Source of the DNA: Rodentolepis nana
Lineage: Eukaryota > Platyhelminthes > Cestoda > Cyclophyllidea > Hymenolepididae
DNA: 36,445 nucleotides
NCBI GenBank assembly: GCA_900617975.1
Contig: UZAE01012306.1
Coordinates: 10,600-47,044, forward strand
Reading direction: 5' to 3'
In this document: positions 22,200 through 34,704 of the stretch, piece by piece
Layout of the letters: each line of letters opens with the position of its first letter
How positions within the stretch are numbered: position 1 is the first letter of the stretch
Translations under genes and position numbers: made by a program
The notes under the pieces: model-generated
Told to the model about the DNA's origin: nothing
Seen by the model: only the letters and a program-made list of their open reading frames with translations
Databases searched by the model: none

Positions 22200-25100
22200 G
22201 GAGTTCGTCTTCATTTTGCAACCTTCTGTGTTGATTTCCCTATTACTTTAGTTCAGATTAATCCTTTACCCATTTTAGCATTGATTCTTATGCTGTAAAT
22301 TGTTTTTAGCTGCTTAGTAATATTTTTGATTAACAGAATATATCATCTTCTTTTATGTCTAGTGATCAACTAACAATAAAGTTGGACCAAAATGAGGGGA
22401 AAACAACCAGACCCAAATATCGTAATCACGTTTTACATTACCTGAGGTAAAATGCATTCGGCATCGTAATGAAATGCAAGTATTTCGAATAAAGGGCATT
22501 GAATGGACGAGGTTTAGAGAGCAGAAAATAATATAAAAATATATTTATTATTTGTTTATATTCGCCTATGCGACGCTTTGTAGATTGGATGTCCCATGTT
22601 ATTAGTTATGCAATGTGTTTACTTATTATAGTAAGATTATCTGTGGAAATTTTAGTTGATCTGTTTTAACAAATGTGCATCTTTTTCTAAGTTGCTTGTA
22701 ATTATAAGCGCAAGTAGCCTTCAGGCCTTCACATGGTAGATATTTCCTTCATGTCACTTTTTTGATTACAACAATCATTTAATGCTGGTCAGAACGATAA
22801 CCGAACGCTCAAAATGGGTACAACAAAACACCGTATCTTACAATTTTTTATACATTTTCCGTTTTGTTTCCTTTTGCGTTTTCGGTGTCCATGTCAAATT
22901 CAAGTGCCTCTACCTGTATTATTTCCCTTCTAGATGTAGTGTACTAGATGGGCGTTTTTGATCAACTGTACATTTAGAATCCAATCTAGAGGAGAATGGT
23001 AGCCGGAATATTTGTAGAAATAGAGAGAAGAGAATTTAAATAGCTACAAGAGCACAGGAGTAAAAGCGTGGTCACTAAGGAGTTGAAAAAGTAGTGATGT
23101 AATATTCGTTAATCCATAGTTTTTTCAAAGGATTTGAAAGACGGAATGACGTAGGGCTGGCAGCAAATGTTGTTCCGTTGAAAGTGAGTTGTCCAAACTC
23201 TAAACTGACAAAAGACATTGGCCCAGACCCTGGAATCTGGCAAACTTACGATTTGTTGAATATTTAATCAGTAAATTGTTTTCAATTAAGTATTTAAAAA
23301 TTATGGGCTTCAGATAATAGGAAATGAACCCCAGATTGTGTTGTAATACAATTAGGAACTATAATCTCTTGTAAACCACGATCCTTATTATTGAGTGCTT
23401 TCTAGTAATTCTATTCTAGAACTGTAGTTTTATTACTTTGAAACGAAACATTTTGGTCGAACTAGCTATTTGTGCCAACGAGAGGATTTCAAATCGCAAT
23501 TAATAACCTATTACTAATTCAAAATAAAGGATTCATATTCAAATAATTTCTCTCTTTCCGTTATAATCGGCTCTTCGTTGTAAAATATAAGACCCAACCC
23601 AAAGAATCCTTAGAAATTGCACTATTTATTAACAGAGTTCAACAGCACCCAAGCTGCTATGGCAAAAAACGCGTGCTTTCATTCGATGAGGCGATTCTCA
23701 TTTTGTCGTTTTAAAGAGCAATATTAAAAGATTTGTTCAAATAAAGGAAAATAAAAAGATTGCTCAGTGACTATATTATCTATATTTTACCGATGTGGAG
23801 GGTACCGTCGATTTTCATCATGAGATCACTAATGTTAATTACTACGTTAGACCGAGTCACCAAATATATCACCCACTGGCTGATCCGATGCCGCTAGTCT
23901 ATCTACAGATTCCTTTTTGACCTCATTTGACTAAACAATGGATGATAACTTTCGGTTGCTAACACATACCAATCCAATCGCTCATTTACACCTTTTGGGC
24001 ATACAAAGTCCAGAAAAGTGTTTCATCGTTCAGCAACAATAGTCAGGGTTCCAATTTTCATTTTTTGGAACGGATGCCTTTCCATAAGCTTGAGTCAGTT
24101 TAGCCTCTCCGAATACAAGTTTTTGGGCTACATCTCTTCTAGTTTAGTTTAGATAGGTTTACTTGTAATTATATTATCTCGAGCATAGTTGGGGGTCCAT
24201 TATTAGATACCGTAAAAGTTCTGCTAATGCTAATTAAGTAGAGCCAAGTTTAGGAAAAATAGTTAACATATTGCTGTGGCTCTACATGGTTCAAAGTAGA
24301 CATTTGGTGTCCGGGTTCAGTCCGACCTATCGTAGGCTCCATTTTCTTTGTTAACATCGTGAGTTCTGAAGTGTATATAATGCAATCGTTGCAGCCACCC
24401 TTTGTTGAAATGATGGAGGAAGTGCAAGAATTTACGTTATGATACGACGCAGACTTCGTGAACTTTAATGACATACGCCCATGAAGCTTTCTTGGTGCAC
24501 AGTTTCATCAAGTTTAGGGTCTCCCAGATCGTTAAATCTATCTACCTGAGATTTCCGTTTGTGGGCTAATTTAAACGACGTAGTGTGCTGTAACAATCGG
24601 AATGCAATTAATGAGTGAAAATGAACACTCACGAGACGAATGTGGAAATTTCACCAAGTGGGTTGGCAAGTGTTTCCCAAAGAATGCTGAGTTGTAGATG
24701 GGCATTCATTGTAAATACTTAAACAATTAAAAAACGGCATCAATTTAGCTGCCTGCATTCAGCCAGAACCTCTTATTCTAGTCATTTGACATCTGTTAAG
24801 CCCCATGTCATTCACTACAATTAATAATTAGCTTATTTTCCAGATGACTTTCCGAATTTTAAGTGAAGCTAACTTAAGCAGAAGTGTTTAATAATAACGA
24901 TTTCTGTGAAACGTGTATTCCAAATGCGAAATTGCGACGATCTATACTAGTCTAATATACTGTTGAAATAATTAATGGTTTCAATTCCTAAATGGCGCTG
25001 TTTGTGGAAATAAAACCATTGTTATCAAAAAGCGCAGTAGCTAAAATAACTCCAGAAACTACGCAAGCAGTGGCTTCATCTGTACCTGTGCTTGCCCTCA

Positions 25101-26068
25101 GATTCGAATTCTTTCCTCTAAGACAAATTTACCAAAGCCTGGCAGTCAAAACTGCCACCTTTTACCCAAATTGTCGTAGCGAAGATCGGGCGGAGCAAAA
25201 TAAGGCTACGTCGCGGTTAATTTAAATATGTAATATATACATGAATGGGATTAGACAAACGTCAAAGCCTCCACTTGATCCACCGTCCTATTATCGTTTA
25301 TTTGTATGAAAAAGATATTTTTCACAAGGAAAAATGACTTATTGTAAAATATAGATGCTTTAGCACCCAACAAGGCCATAAAATGCTGAAATATCGGGTT
25401 CTTTCTAATAATAATAATTAAGGCGTAAAAAGCTTTCCAAGCTCACAATGCAATGTTATTTTAAGTCGTCTTCGTGGGAGCCGACATTGCAACGCCATCG
25501 TACGCGAGCTAAGTAAAAATATCATTTCCGACTCTATCCAAAATGGTGACCTCATAGGTATTAGCTAATTGAGTTATCCCTAGAGTTTTAGATGTCCCAA
25601 TATAGCCATTCTCAATGTTTAGCACCATCAGCTTCTACTCATTAATCTATACTATTTTTGCTAGTAAATAACCAATCCGAATCGACCGTTTTCCCTGGAC
25701 TGTTCTTTAACGCAAAATTGCTAAAAGTTATGAAATAACTATACCATTAAGGGGTTTCCATAAGGAATTGGGAACCTATAATTACAAAACCGCTAGGTGC
25801 TTCAACTCAGCCTAATATCACCTAACCAAATTTTCGAGCACCAAAAAAAGATGCGGTCTAGCTGTGAATTAAATACGAACATAAGGCAATTGACATTTGC
25901 TTGCCAAATATCCGGGAAAACACAAACAGCATAAATCGACATCATGACAGAAAAAACAATAATACGAGACAAAAGTGAACAAATACAAAAGAATTATACA
26001 TGATTAATATGGCTTACACGATACAAATACCATAATAAAAACCAAAATAGAGTAAATGTTCTGCTTCG
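22200..26068. other. Intergenic region between TNPO3 and COX5B
   Basis: 3.9 kb, mostly A+T-rich. Two stretches have coding-like composition but no recognisable family: 24250-24474 (minus, 74 codons from ATG, Ser/Thr-rich with CNDC) and 24992-25225 (plus, 77 codons from an ATG in fair context). A 52-codon open frame lies at about 23770-23920 (plus). A perfect hairpin is at 25141-25156. None is enough to call a gene. Confidence 0.45.
24992..25225 (+). other. Small ORF of unknown status
   Basis: 77 codons starting MALFVEIKPLL and ending NKATSRLI, in a locally G+C-richer island. The start ATG is followed by G and preceded by A at -3. No domain is recognised, no flanking exon could be paired, and no AATAAA follows closely. 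It contains the hairpin GGCAGT-CAAA-ACTGCC at 25141-25156. It could be a small gene, a repeat fragment or chance. Confidence 0.2.
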
Positions 26069-26585
26069 TTAAGAGCTGCTAGAGGAGGAAAGATATTCTT
26101 CAAAGTCGATCAATTTAAACCAGTGTCCGCAATAGCACTTTGCTGGTTTGCCCTTTGACAATTCCATCCAATTTATAACATCAGCCTCGGGTTCACCTAT
26201 GAAAAACATTATATTAAGAATAAATCTCATGAGAACAGATAATAAAACTTATTTCCTCACATAAGCAACCAATCAGGCGTGTATTTGAAGTTGATGCAAT
26301 CAAGTTAGGTTCTTCTTTCGATGTAAAGGACGGCATTAAAACCCTACGAACATCATATGGGTCCTAAAGGGAATATAAATAAATAAATAACGAACTTGTT
26401 CAACAATAATCTTTTCAACTGCCATATAATCGCCGTTTTTAACAGCATCAGTTAAGCTCTTCAATGGTTCTACTAAAAGCGTTTAAAATAAAGCCTTAAA
26501 AACCTTCAGACGCTGCTTTTGATGAAAAATTGCGAAAAGATTTATCAGTAAACTGAAATCCAAACTTAAGAACATTCCTAAACAT
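26069..26585 (-). CDS. COX5B: Cytochrome c oxidase subunit 5B (yeast Cox4 homologue)
   Basis: Nuclear-encoded, matrix-side zinc-binding subunit of respiratory complex IV. Exons: 26585-26504, 26472-26396, 26363-26249, 26196-26069, giving 133 aa (human 129). Introns are 31, 32 and 52 nt. The N-terminus [20 protein letters not shown] is basic and aromatic with almost no acid, a typical mitochondrial presequence. The core is diagnostic: [53 protein letters not shown]. The first zinc pair CxC is kept (GCLCEE). The second pair, CPRCG in human, reads KCYCG here: CxC instead of CxxC, one residue shorter. The tail ends in a run of Ser. Donors gttcgt and gtttta are non-consensus but are fixed by frame and homology. 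Confidence 0.93.
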
Positions 26586-28248
26586 GGTAAACCTAGAAAC
26601 TTCGCCGGTTATTTTGGCAGTTCAAAGCATCTGTGAGGACTCCACCCCATATTAACTTCCAGTTCTTAATTCGTCCATCCAAATAATAAACTTCATTATT
26701 ATTATATTAATAATATTATATGTGTATATGTGTAAAATCACTACCAAACATGATTCATTAGCACTTTGTTGTTATCAGTTCAAATATCTGTTAGCCATTT
26801 GACGAATTGGCATTTTGCTTCGAATTTATCATAGTAATTTAACTATTCCATTTGTATTGACGTTGTGATATAAAATAAAGAAGTCATCTAAATCCCACTT
26901 CCTCTTGTGCATATGTCAATCGAATAAAAAGTATTTGAAGTGACGATTACTAATTTGTTATTCATTTCGAATTCGAGCCATATTTGATCTTAAAGATGGA
27001 TAAACTAAGTGTTTAGAAATATTCACCAAACAATTTTACGGTTAAATAATGTAACTGTGAAGAATTCATATTCTTTTAGCTACAGTAAACCGCTAGTTTT
27101 AAATGAAATGCTCAGATAACACTTGAGTTGTGAAATTTTGTGGGCCCTATCGGATTCTTGCAACGCACATTTTTGTCTCTTTGCCAAGCTAAACTACAAA
27201 TCTAATAAGTTGTATGGGTTCATACTTTACAAGATGTTTTTTTATAAATACAGTAACATATCATTATTAAATAGTAGTATTTGCCAATAAAATTACCCTG
27301 CTTTTCTATGCACCTAAACCCATTACCGATTTTGATTTACTTTAGGCCACGCGCAATTATTGCCTTAATTCTCCTAAAATAATCAGAATTGCCATTTTTA
27401 CAACCAAACAAGTTTAGCTAAAATGGATAAATATCACTACTACAAGTAATCAATTGAATTCCCATTGTTGCTCCCTTGAATTTGAAATTTTAGGAATTAT
27501 CTGGTTGGTTTTCCAGTCCAGTCTTTTCAATAAGCGCGTATCTAGTTGGGTCTTGTGGTTTCTTACCTAGTATATCCTTTTGTTTTTAAAAACCTAGCTG
27601 ATACTGCTACGGTCTAGGTATTCGTCACGCAAAATAAGTTAATTTTGAACGCCAACCTACCCGAGAAATTTGGGTAAAAACGTAACACCTTCACTTGACA
27701 TTTGACTTTGTAAATTCCAATAAGTAATGCAAATAGCTCCAATCTGAGTAAAACCTCTTAAGCAAAATATTTCAAAAACACGATATCCTTTCCAAAAAAC
27801 CTATTGCCTGACTGTACTTTGATCTCAAGCAATTTTTTTGCATTTATATGAGATTGCTGCCAGAACTACAAGTTCCGCTCTGGCTTAATTAAATTTTTTC
27901 ATATCCGATATGCATGCTCAGCGAATTCTATGGGTAAAACTCCCTTCTCCGTATTAAAAGTGCGAGCCAGATCAAGAAATCCACCTAATCTCTTTGAAAC
28001 CATGGTTAAAGCGCAAATGGAGATCCCGATAATGTCTAAACAATTGCCGACCAGGCCTTATCCGGCAAGTCAAACGTGCCGCGAAACACGAATCTACCCA
28101 TCCCACTCCCCAAATCAACAAGTAACAGACGAAAAAAAGGAGGGGAAGTATTTCATGGTAAATAAAAAGCTCACGCGGACGTCTTCTCTGCATAAATTCA
28201 TAGATACACACAATCAAACATCAACAAAATACATAATCGTCATCAAAA
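26586..28248. other. Intergenic region between COX5B and SIRT1
   Basis: Mostly A+T-rich, with an A/T-only low-complexity patch near 26690-26725. The last 320 bases (27930-28248) are richer in G+C and open on both strands: a 112-codon plus ORF that runs 20 bases into SIRT1, and an 81-codon minus ORF. Neither is recognised; this is probably the SIRT1 3' UTR. No clear AATAAA for SIRT1 was found close to its stop. Confidence 0.5.
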
Positions 28249-31200
28249 TTATGCCTGGGACGCATTAACCGTCTTTTCGTCACTAACTGAATCTGACACT
28301 GTGTCAACCATCTCAGTAGGACAGATATTTGATTTTTCCTCTTCCTTTCCGTCTTCACAAGTTTTTCGGCGTTTAGTTTCCGAAGATCCATCACAAGGGG
28401 ATTCAGAAGACATCCTTTTTTTACCATTGCTGTTCAAAGTATTCCCGGTATGAGGATTCTCAGAATCAGTGGCAGCGACGGCTGCACCTATGGAAGCATT
28501 TTGCGGAGGAGATTCATCACAGTCGATTACCTCAACACCCGCTTCCTCTTCAAGACACCTTTTACGTTCAGCTTCCAGAATTGGATCATTTTGACAGCGT
28601 TGAAGAATGCACGCTACTAAGTCACCATTGTCTTCTACATCCTCTGAGGATTCTGAAGAGGAATCAGAAATTGGAGAGTCTGGGATACTCCCGTTACTGA
28701 CACCATTGTGTTCAGAATGCCCCTTTACATACTCTTCAATCATTTCTGATGAAATGGCCAATTCTGAACCCTTAAATATGTAGAGACGTCGTGGGATGCA
28801 GGTGAACGTGTTCTCTAAAATGAAATGAAAAGAGTGTGGTTTAGGCTACTACCATTCAATGGACTTATAAAAGCTAACTATAGCTTGTCCAATGAGGGGT
28901 ACAATTTCTAACCCTCAGAAAAACAGTACCTGGCAAACGAATTCTGCTAACAGAATTATGTGAAAGCTGCAAAGATATCGAAGAAGCACCAACACGGCTT
29001 CTACTTGTTATCCCAACCTCAGTTTTTTACCTTGCTCTATTGACATACCTAGTGCGACCGTTAGATATTATCGGATTGACAAGGAGGGACTGGGAGTAGG
29101 CCAAAATAGCAAGTGCCATGCAACATAGGATCACTTGCAAGCAAACAAACTATTAAGGACATAATAAATTCTTAACTTTTGAAGTAGCTCCATCAACTCC
29201 CTTTACCACAATCCTGTCCCCATTCACTAAGCGCAGATGCTTATTATCAACATACTCCTTTATGGCTGTGTAACATGCGTGTGGTCCTAATTAACCCTTA
29301 GTCTTCACACGTGGAAACACTCCTTATATCCTTCAAGGGCATATCTCAAAGCCTAACTCGACGAGGCTCGTAAAATGACTTTAATGAAGACATGAACGCT
29401 GAGCAGAGCAATCATGTAGAGCCAGCAAACATACCAGGCAAATACTTGGCCAGTTGGACAATTTTTATATTGTCTAATTTCTCTTGCCCATCGTCATTAA
29501 AATCATCCAGATACGAATCGCTCCCCTCTTCATCTACATCAATCGGACACCGTGCCGTCCCTTCTGACCGCTGCCGTGCTTGTTCTTCTTTGCCTTCTAC
29601 TAATACATTATGTGCATCGGATCCTGAAGTTTCTGCATTAGCACATTGAGTTTTAACCGGAATTTCTTTGGTTTCCATTCCTTCCATTTTACCAGTAGTA
29701 TACGCTTCGGCCACTGCAGTTTCCGTAATAGTATCTTTGGTGTCGTTATCCGTGATTTTCTTGGCTTCGGGACCAAAACAAGTGGAAACATTCTCCTGTT
29801 CATCTATTGAAGGACGTTTCTCAACAGGTTGATCAGCAGACTCGCCGGAAATGGAAGTAGCGGTAGGTGCATTACTGAGATCTGGCTGAATAGCTAAGTC
29901 TTCCAGAGCTGCTTTCATTGGGACAAGCAAATCCACTTGCTTCAAGTTCTCCTTTACAGGTGTTCCTTCTGGTACCTAGAAAAATTTTTCATGTAAAAAA
30001 TGTTTGATTACCACACTTATGACACCATTTCATATCCCAGCTCCCAACATTCCATTCTGCCACTATTATGCAGCATTGGTGTTCCTCTTACCTCACCTCT
30101 CCTCTAACTAGAAGTATCAAAGCTCAAGCTCCACTCTCTCGAAATAATTTACAGCAATTTTATTTAATTTATGCTTTTGATATTTGATTTCGAAACTTTC
30201 TTTTATAGCCTACTAAAGTTGTTCTTTTTTGAGTAAAGTTACTTTTCAACTGTCAAATGATAATTACATTACAAACTGTCAAGACGATTAATTCTTCAAC
30301 GGTTTGGCATCCATTAATTGCCTTTACCTTGTGTTGTGCTTTGGCAAAATTGTTTAAAACATGCCAATCACTGTATTTACACTTCCAAAGTCCTTTGCAT
30401 GAAGCAATAATAACCACTGACGAGGGATAAGGTTAATTAACCCAGAGCGACATTTACTAGAAAATCGTTCTCTAGTTCGACACGCTTACGTGGCTTTACT
30501 CGCAACAATCTGCTTATAATTTTATCATAATTAGTCACAGTCCTGGCAGAAATACTCTCTCGTCTTTTAATTATAGTAAATTAAAAAGACAACTTATGGC
30601 GTAAGTACCTGAATAAGATGAACTATCCATTAGCAGAAGAGAACGCAAATTGTGCTACAGAAAGAAAAGAGCAAAATAGCTAGACAGTACCGACTAATAT
30701 GTGCAATATAACACTAACATTATATCTTTTGCTGGTGAGCTAGTAATAACACGTTCTGTAATTAACTTGGTGCACAAGAAAATATACCTAGAGAACTCAC
30801 TGATTCTACACTGGCATCGTCCATATCGACATCCCATCCAAGTTGTTTGCATAGGTATTCGACAATCACGTCACATTCACCAAGCAACTCCACATCAAAC
30901 TGGTGGTTTGAGAGGGGCTCGCGGTTGATGAGGATCTGAGGCACATGATTGGGTAAGCTATCTAAAGATGCGGAAATCAGATTCCTATAGCAAGGATCGA
31001 GGCAAACAATTTATGAACATCAGTAAATGTTACTGTTTTCCTTATCGAGTTCAACTGCTTTTATTTCATCGCGGATATGGCCCGCTCTCAGTCCGTTACC
31101 TAATACCTGCACTATGAACTTAACTCCTCAACTAAAGTATTTGTAGACATCAAAAACTCCTTTCCCACTATAACTTAAAGCAGTCACCAATTATGTCCTA

Positions 31201-34200
31201 TTTTGTTTTACAGTAGTTAGATAAGTCATTGAATCAAGACAAAGACGAAACATTTACTCTGGGCCTGAATGTTAAGCTTATTAGTTTCCAATGGCTGCAA
31301 ATCTGCTAAATTGAAGCATTTATAATCGCGAGTTTTCCGAACTCTCTTGTTCAAGAGGAGTGAAGCAAAGAACCTTCCCTCCAATTGTACTGGTGGTGAT
31401 GTGATCGGAGTGCAAGTCAATAAAACAGATGTTGCAACATCGGTCACTTTCGAATCAGATACAGTGAAGTAGATGATCAACAAGAGGGTTGGTAGATAGG
31501 GGTCCCAACTCATATCTTCTATATGTCTATACAAGTTATTCTTAACAATCTCCTCTAACAGATGGGGAATCGATTTATTCGGCTTTATAAAACAAATCAT
31601 CGGACTTCAAAGCGACATGTCAGTTTACGCTTCTAAATTAATTGGCAACATCCAGTTATTAGTATGACGGGTGGTGATATGTACAAATTTACCCTTTATG
31701 AAGCTCATAAAAATGTCGAAATGTGATTCAATAGAAGCCCATGCGAATATAATTATATCTTAGTGAATGATGGGCAAGCATGGCGATTTTAAATTCGATA
31801 TCAAAGAAACGGCCCAAACCGGATTCGTCAGTTTTAAGAACAAGGACTAAACAAGGCTGTTCCAAGAACTACGAATGGAAAACTCTCAACTTCCACTTAG
31901 TGCTTTGAATAAATGTACCATCAAGGTTTGTAGATAAGAAAGCATCATATGCTCCGCTAAATTAAAGTATATTGGATGGAATTTACTGACTGGTATTGGT
32001 ATAAAAGAGATGACGAAACAGAACACAGGACACCTAGAGCGTGTATTTGTCTTTTAATGTGAATTAAATTTAGTTCGGGAAATAACTTACTGGGAATATG
32101 GGAAACAGGTCGCACTTTGAGAGACGATCCCATGACTAAAACAAGATCCACATCCTTCACATCTTTCTCAAGAGTATAATGGAATTCTTGAGACAAGGAT
32201 TCACTAAAAAAGACAATGTCCGGTTTCATAAGACCGAGAGGAGTAACAACCCCTTCTTCAGGCTCAGGCTCAGTTGTTTTGCCAAGGACCGCAGGGATGC
32301 CTTTGAGTCCAATGTCAGGACGACAATGGGGACAAAAGGGGACGTGTTGAGACATTATCGCCTCACGAAGTTCTTCACCAGGCAACTGGCTATGACAAGT
32401 CAGGCAAGATGCCGTCGCAAAAGAACCTAAAAGCAGAGATGATAGTATGGCATAAACTCTAGGAAGCCATCTTATGTTAAAACAACATGAGCAAGTTTTT
32501 GTGATGATTCATTTTGAAACTATAGGAAGTCGATTTCATGTTTCTATAACGAATAAACACGAAGATATTACAAAGCTACAAACTAAACCAGGTCTGAATA
32601 AAGAAAGTCGTCTTCAATTTAATTGCTCTTTGAAGATCAAAACTTCACTAGACTTTTGCCGGTCTTTCGCCAGAATGTTAAGCAGTCAGAGGCGACATGT
32701 AATGCGATGATTGGGCAAACAATTCAGGTGCATTTTCCAATCTTAGCTTTGCATTGAAAGCTTCCGTAATATATAAAATCCCCGAAGCGACTTTCCACAA
32801 TCTATCCGTAACTATTGCAATTTAGTTACAAATGGATAAAGTAGCATACAATGGAGAAATAACAACCAGGGAGTTGAACCGAGATTGTTCAGTCCTTTTA
32901 ACCACAGTTCCCAGATTTCACTTCTTATGAACCGATTTATTAGTTACTACTAGATCAGTTACCTGTTATTTCAGATCTTCTTCATTCTTCTAACCGACCT
33001 TAGCTACTGTCTATAACATAACCAACGACATCATAGAATTGGCATATGCGGAAGGAGTTGGTAGAAATATACTGACAAATAGGTAGAAGTAAAGAACTTT
33101 CTACCACTCATCACGGGTTGATTGAATGAATTTTGAAGCTTTTCAAATAAAAAAACGTACATGCACAAACCTATCTACTAATTGAATATGTATTTTGACT
33201 TTATAATGTTAGGCTCCGCAACAAAGAGGTCAAATTCCAAAAAAAACTGTCAGCCAGATTAATTCAGATGAAGCAGCGATCTCCAGAATCCTTGAATCTC
33301 AACTCTTTCAAACCACCTTCCTAACAGGACCATTTCTGCTCACCACGATGGCAAATAACAAATGTGCTACCATCGCTCTGAGTAAAAATAATGATAATAA
33401 CAATATAGGATGAAATCGTGACAAAGGTAAACACCGCGTTCTGAAAACAGTAACGTTGGCGAGAATTCAAAATAATCACGATTTAATGCCCGTTTAACAA
33501 GTTTCCAATTTGTAATGTGGCTGTAACATCATATTCTACACCAAGAATTTGATAAACCCTAATCATTTATAAATATTACAGAATAATTCTGAACGATTTG
33601 CTAATTTCTCAGGTAAATGAGCAGATGACATGGATCTAGATGGTGAATTCGAAATTTATTGCACTGACAGCAAAGAGTAATAAAAATTTTAAACTAAGAG
33701 TCCTTACCATGACAATGAATTATCTTCGAGATGCCCGCAATCTCCTCCAGCGTATCAATATTTTGAGTGTAATTGCGTAGAAGCTTTGACTTTTTCTCTA
33801 GTAACCGAATGAATCGATGGGTGTAAGACGGTTTGAATTGGCCTGGAAAGAGTTCCTTAGCAAACGTGTAGAATGGGTTGGGATTCGACTTAAAGAATTT
33901 TAGGTCAAACATATCCTGTGGGTTACGCAGATCGGGAAAATCCTGTTTAAGCCGAGCATAAACACCATTTCTTGATCTAAAATCTGGAATTCCGCAAGAT
34001 ACTGATATTCCAGCACCTGTTAAAACCAAGATTTTAGACTTTTCTTTCAGAAGATTGATAGCAGCCTCCAGAGAATGAAATTGTTTTAAAGGTTTGCGGG
34101 AAGATTTCTCGGCAAAGAGAGACGACAGGATGCGCCAGAGCTCATGTTCACATGGATCAGGAGGGAGGTATTCAGGTGAAATTTTGAAAAGGCGAGTGAG

Positions 34201-34704
34201 AAGAAGGCGAGGATTACGATAACCCGCGGATATTAGAGAACCCAATAAGGCTGGATTTTTCCACATAATCTCACAGTCGTCTTCATCCGAAAGGTCAATA
34301 AATTCCTCATCATCATCCTCGCCAGCAAAACTATCTAAACTATTTTCGTAACTTCTACCATCTGAATCTTCGTCATTGACTATTATAACATCGGAGTTTT
34401 GCGAATCCTCAGACCTATCTAAAGTGGGATCTCCTTCCGGATTTTCGATTTTATCCTAAGGTAATAAAACATGATAATTTGTTGTGAAATAACTCTTTTC
34501 GAAATATTAAGAAAATAAACCTCTAGCACTACGGTCTTTAAAGTCACCAACTAGCCCTAAAACTCACAAGTAGCAAAACTGACCAATTTTAGAATTTACC
34601 AAAAAATCGATCGAATGCTTATGAAATACTAGATTTAAAATAGACAGAAGATTTTGTTTACCGCTATAAAACAATTTAATTGAATGAGTAGAACTCACAT
34701 TCAT
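28249..34704 (-). CDS. SIRT1: SIRT1, class I sirtuin NAD-dependent protein deacetylase
   Basis: Nuclear enzyme that removes acetyl groups from histones and transcription factors using NAD. Exons: 34704-34699, 34455-33708, 32426-32091, 30961-30801, 29975-29435, 28814-28249, giving 785 aa (human 747). The first coding exon is only ATG AAT. An acidic N-terminus precedes the catalytic core: GAGISVSCGIPDFRS (149-163), YTQNID (231-236), catalytic His in HCHG (251), zinc Cys 259, 262, 283 and 286, KPDIVFF, MGSSLKVRPV, VPQILINREPL, FDVELLGECDV. After a long acidic linker comes the activity-supporting segment RRLYIFKGSEL near residue 607, which places it with SIRT1 rather than other sirtuins. Between the zinc Cys and MKPDIVFF there are about 23 extra residues. 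Introns are 243, 1281, 1129, 825 and 620 nt. Exon 1 is inferred from a good donor, phase and ATG context; it is the least certain part. Confidence 0.95.
29976..30800 (-). other. SIRT1 intron 4, nothing recognised
   Basis: 825 nt between the exon ending at 30801 (donor gtgagt) and the linker exon (acceptor tttctag). No ORF or repeat is supported. The neighbouring 620-nt intron (28815-29434) and the 1281-nt intron (32427-33707) are likewise empty as far as I can see. Confidence 0.55.
31226..31600 (-). other. 124-codon ORF nested in SIRT1 intron 3, unknown
   Basis: A continuous same-strand ORF from ATG (31600) to TGA (31226) inside the 1129-nt intron. G+C is visibly higher than in the rest of the intron and similar to the coding exons. 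It begins MICFIKPNKSIPHLLEEIV, has a hydrophobic LLLIIYFTV patch in the first half and a basic LLLNKRVRKTRDYK in the second. A minus-strand AATAAA lies at 31060-31065, and an acceptor-like aatttag is about 35 nt upstream of the ATG. It cannot be a constitutive SIRT1 exon, because the flanking exons join exactly as in the family. Candidates are a small nested gene, a decayed gene or transposon fragment, or chance. Confidence 0.35.

Noticed and set aside
32474..32710. 78-codon plus ORF in SIRT1 intron 2
   Set aside because: No domain, no elevated G+C, no paired splice sites; a chance ORF.
32820..32910. tRNA-like B box (GGTTCAACTCC on the minus strand)
   Set aside because: The flanking bases do not form a T stem or acceptor stem and no A box is placed correctly.
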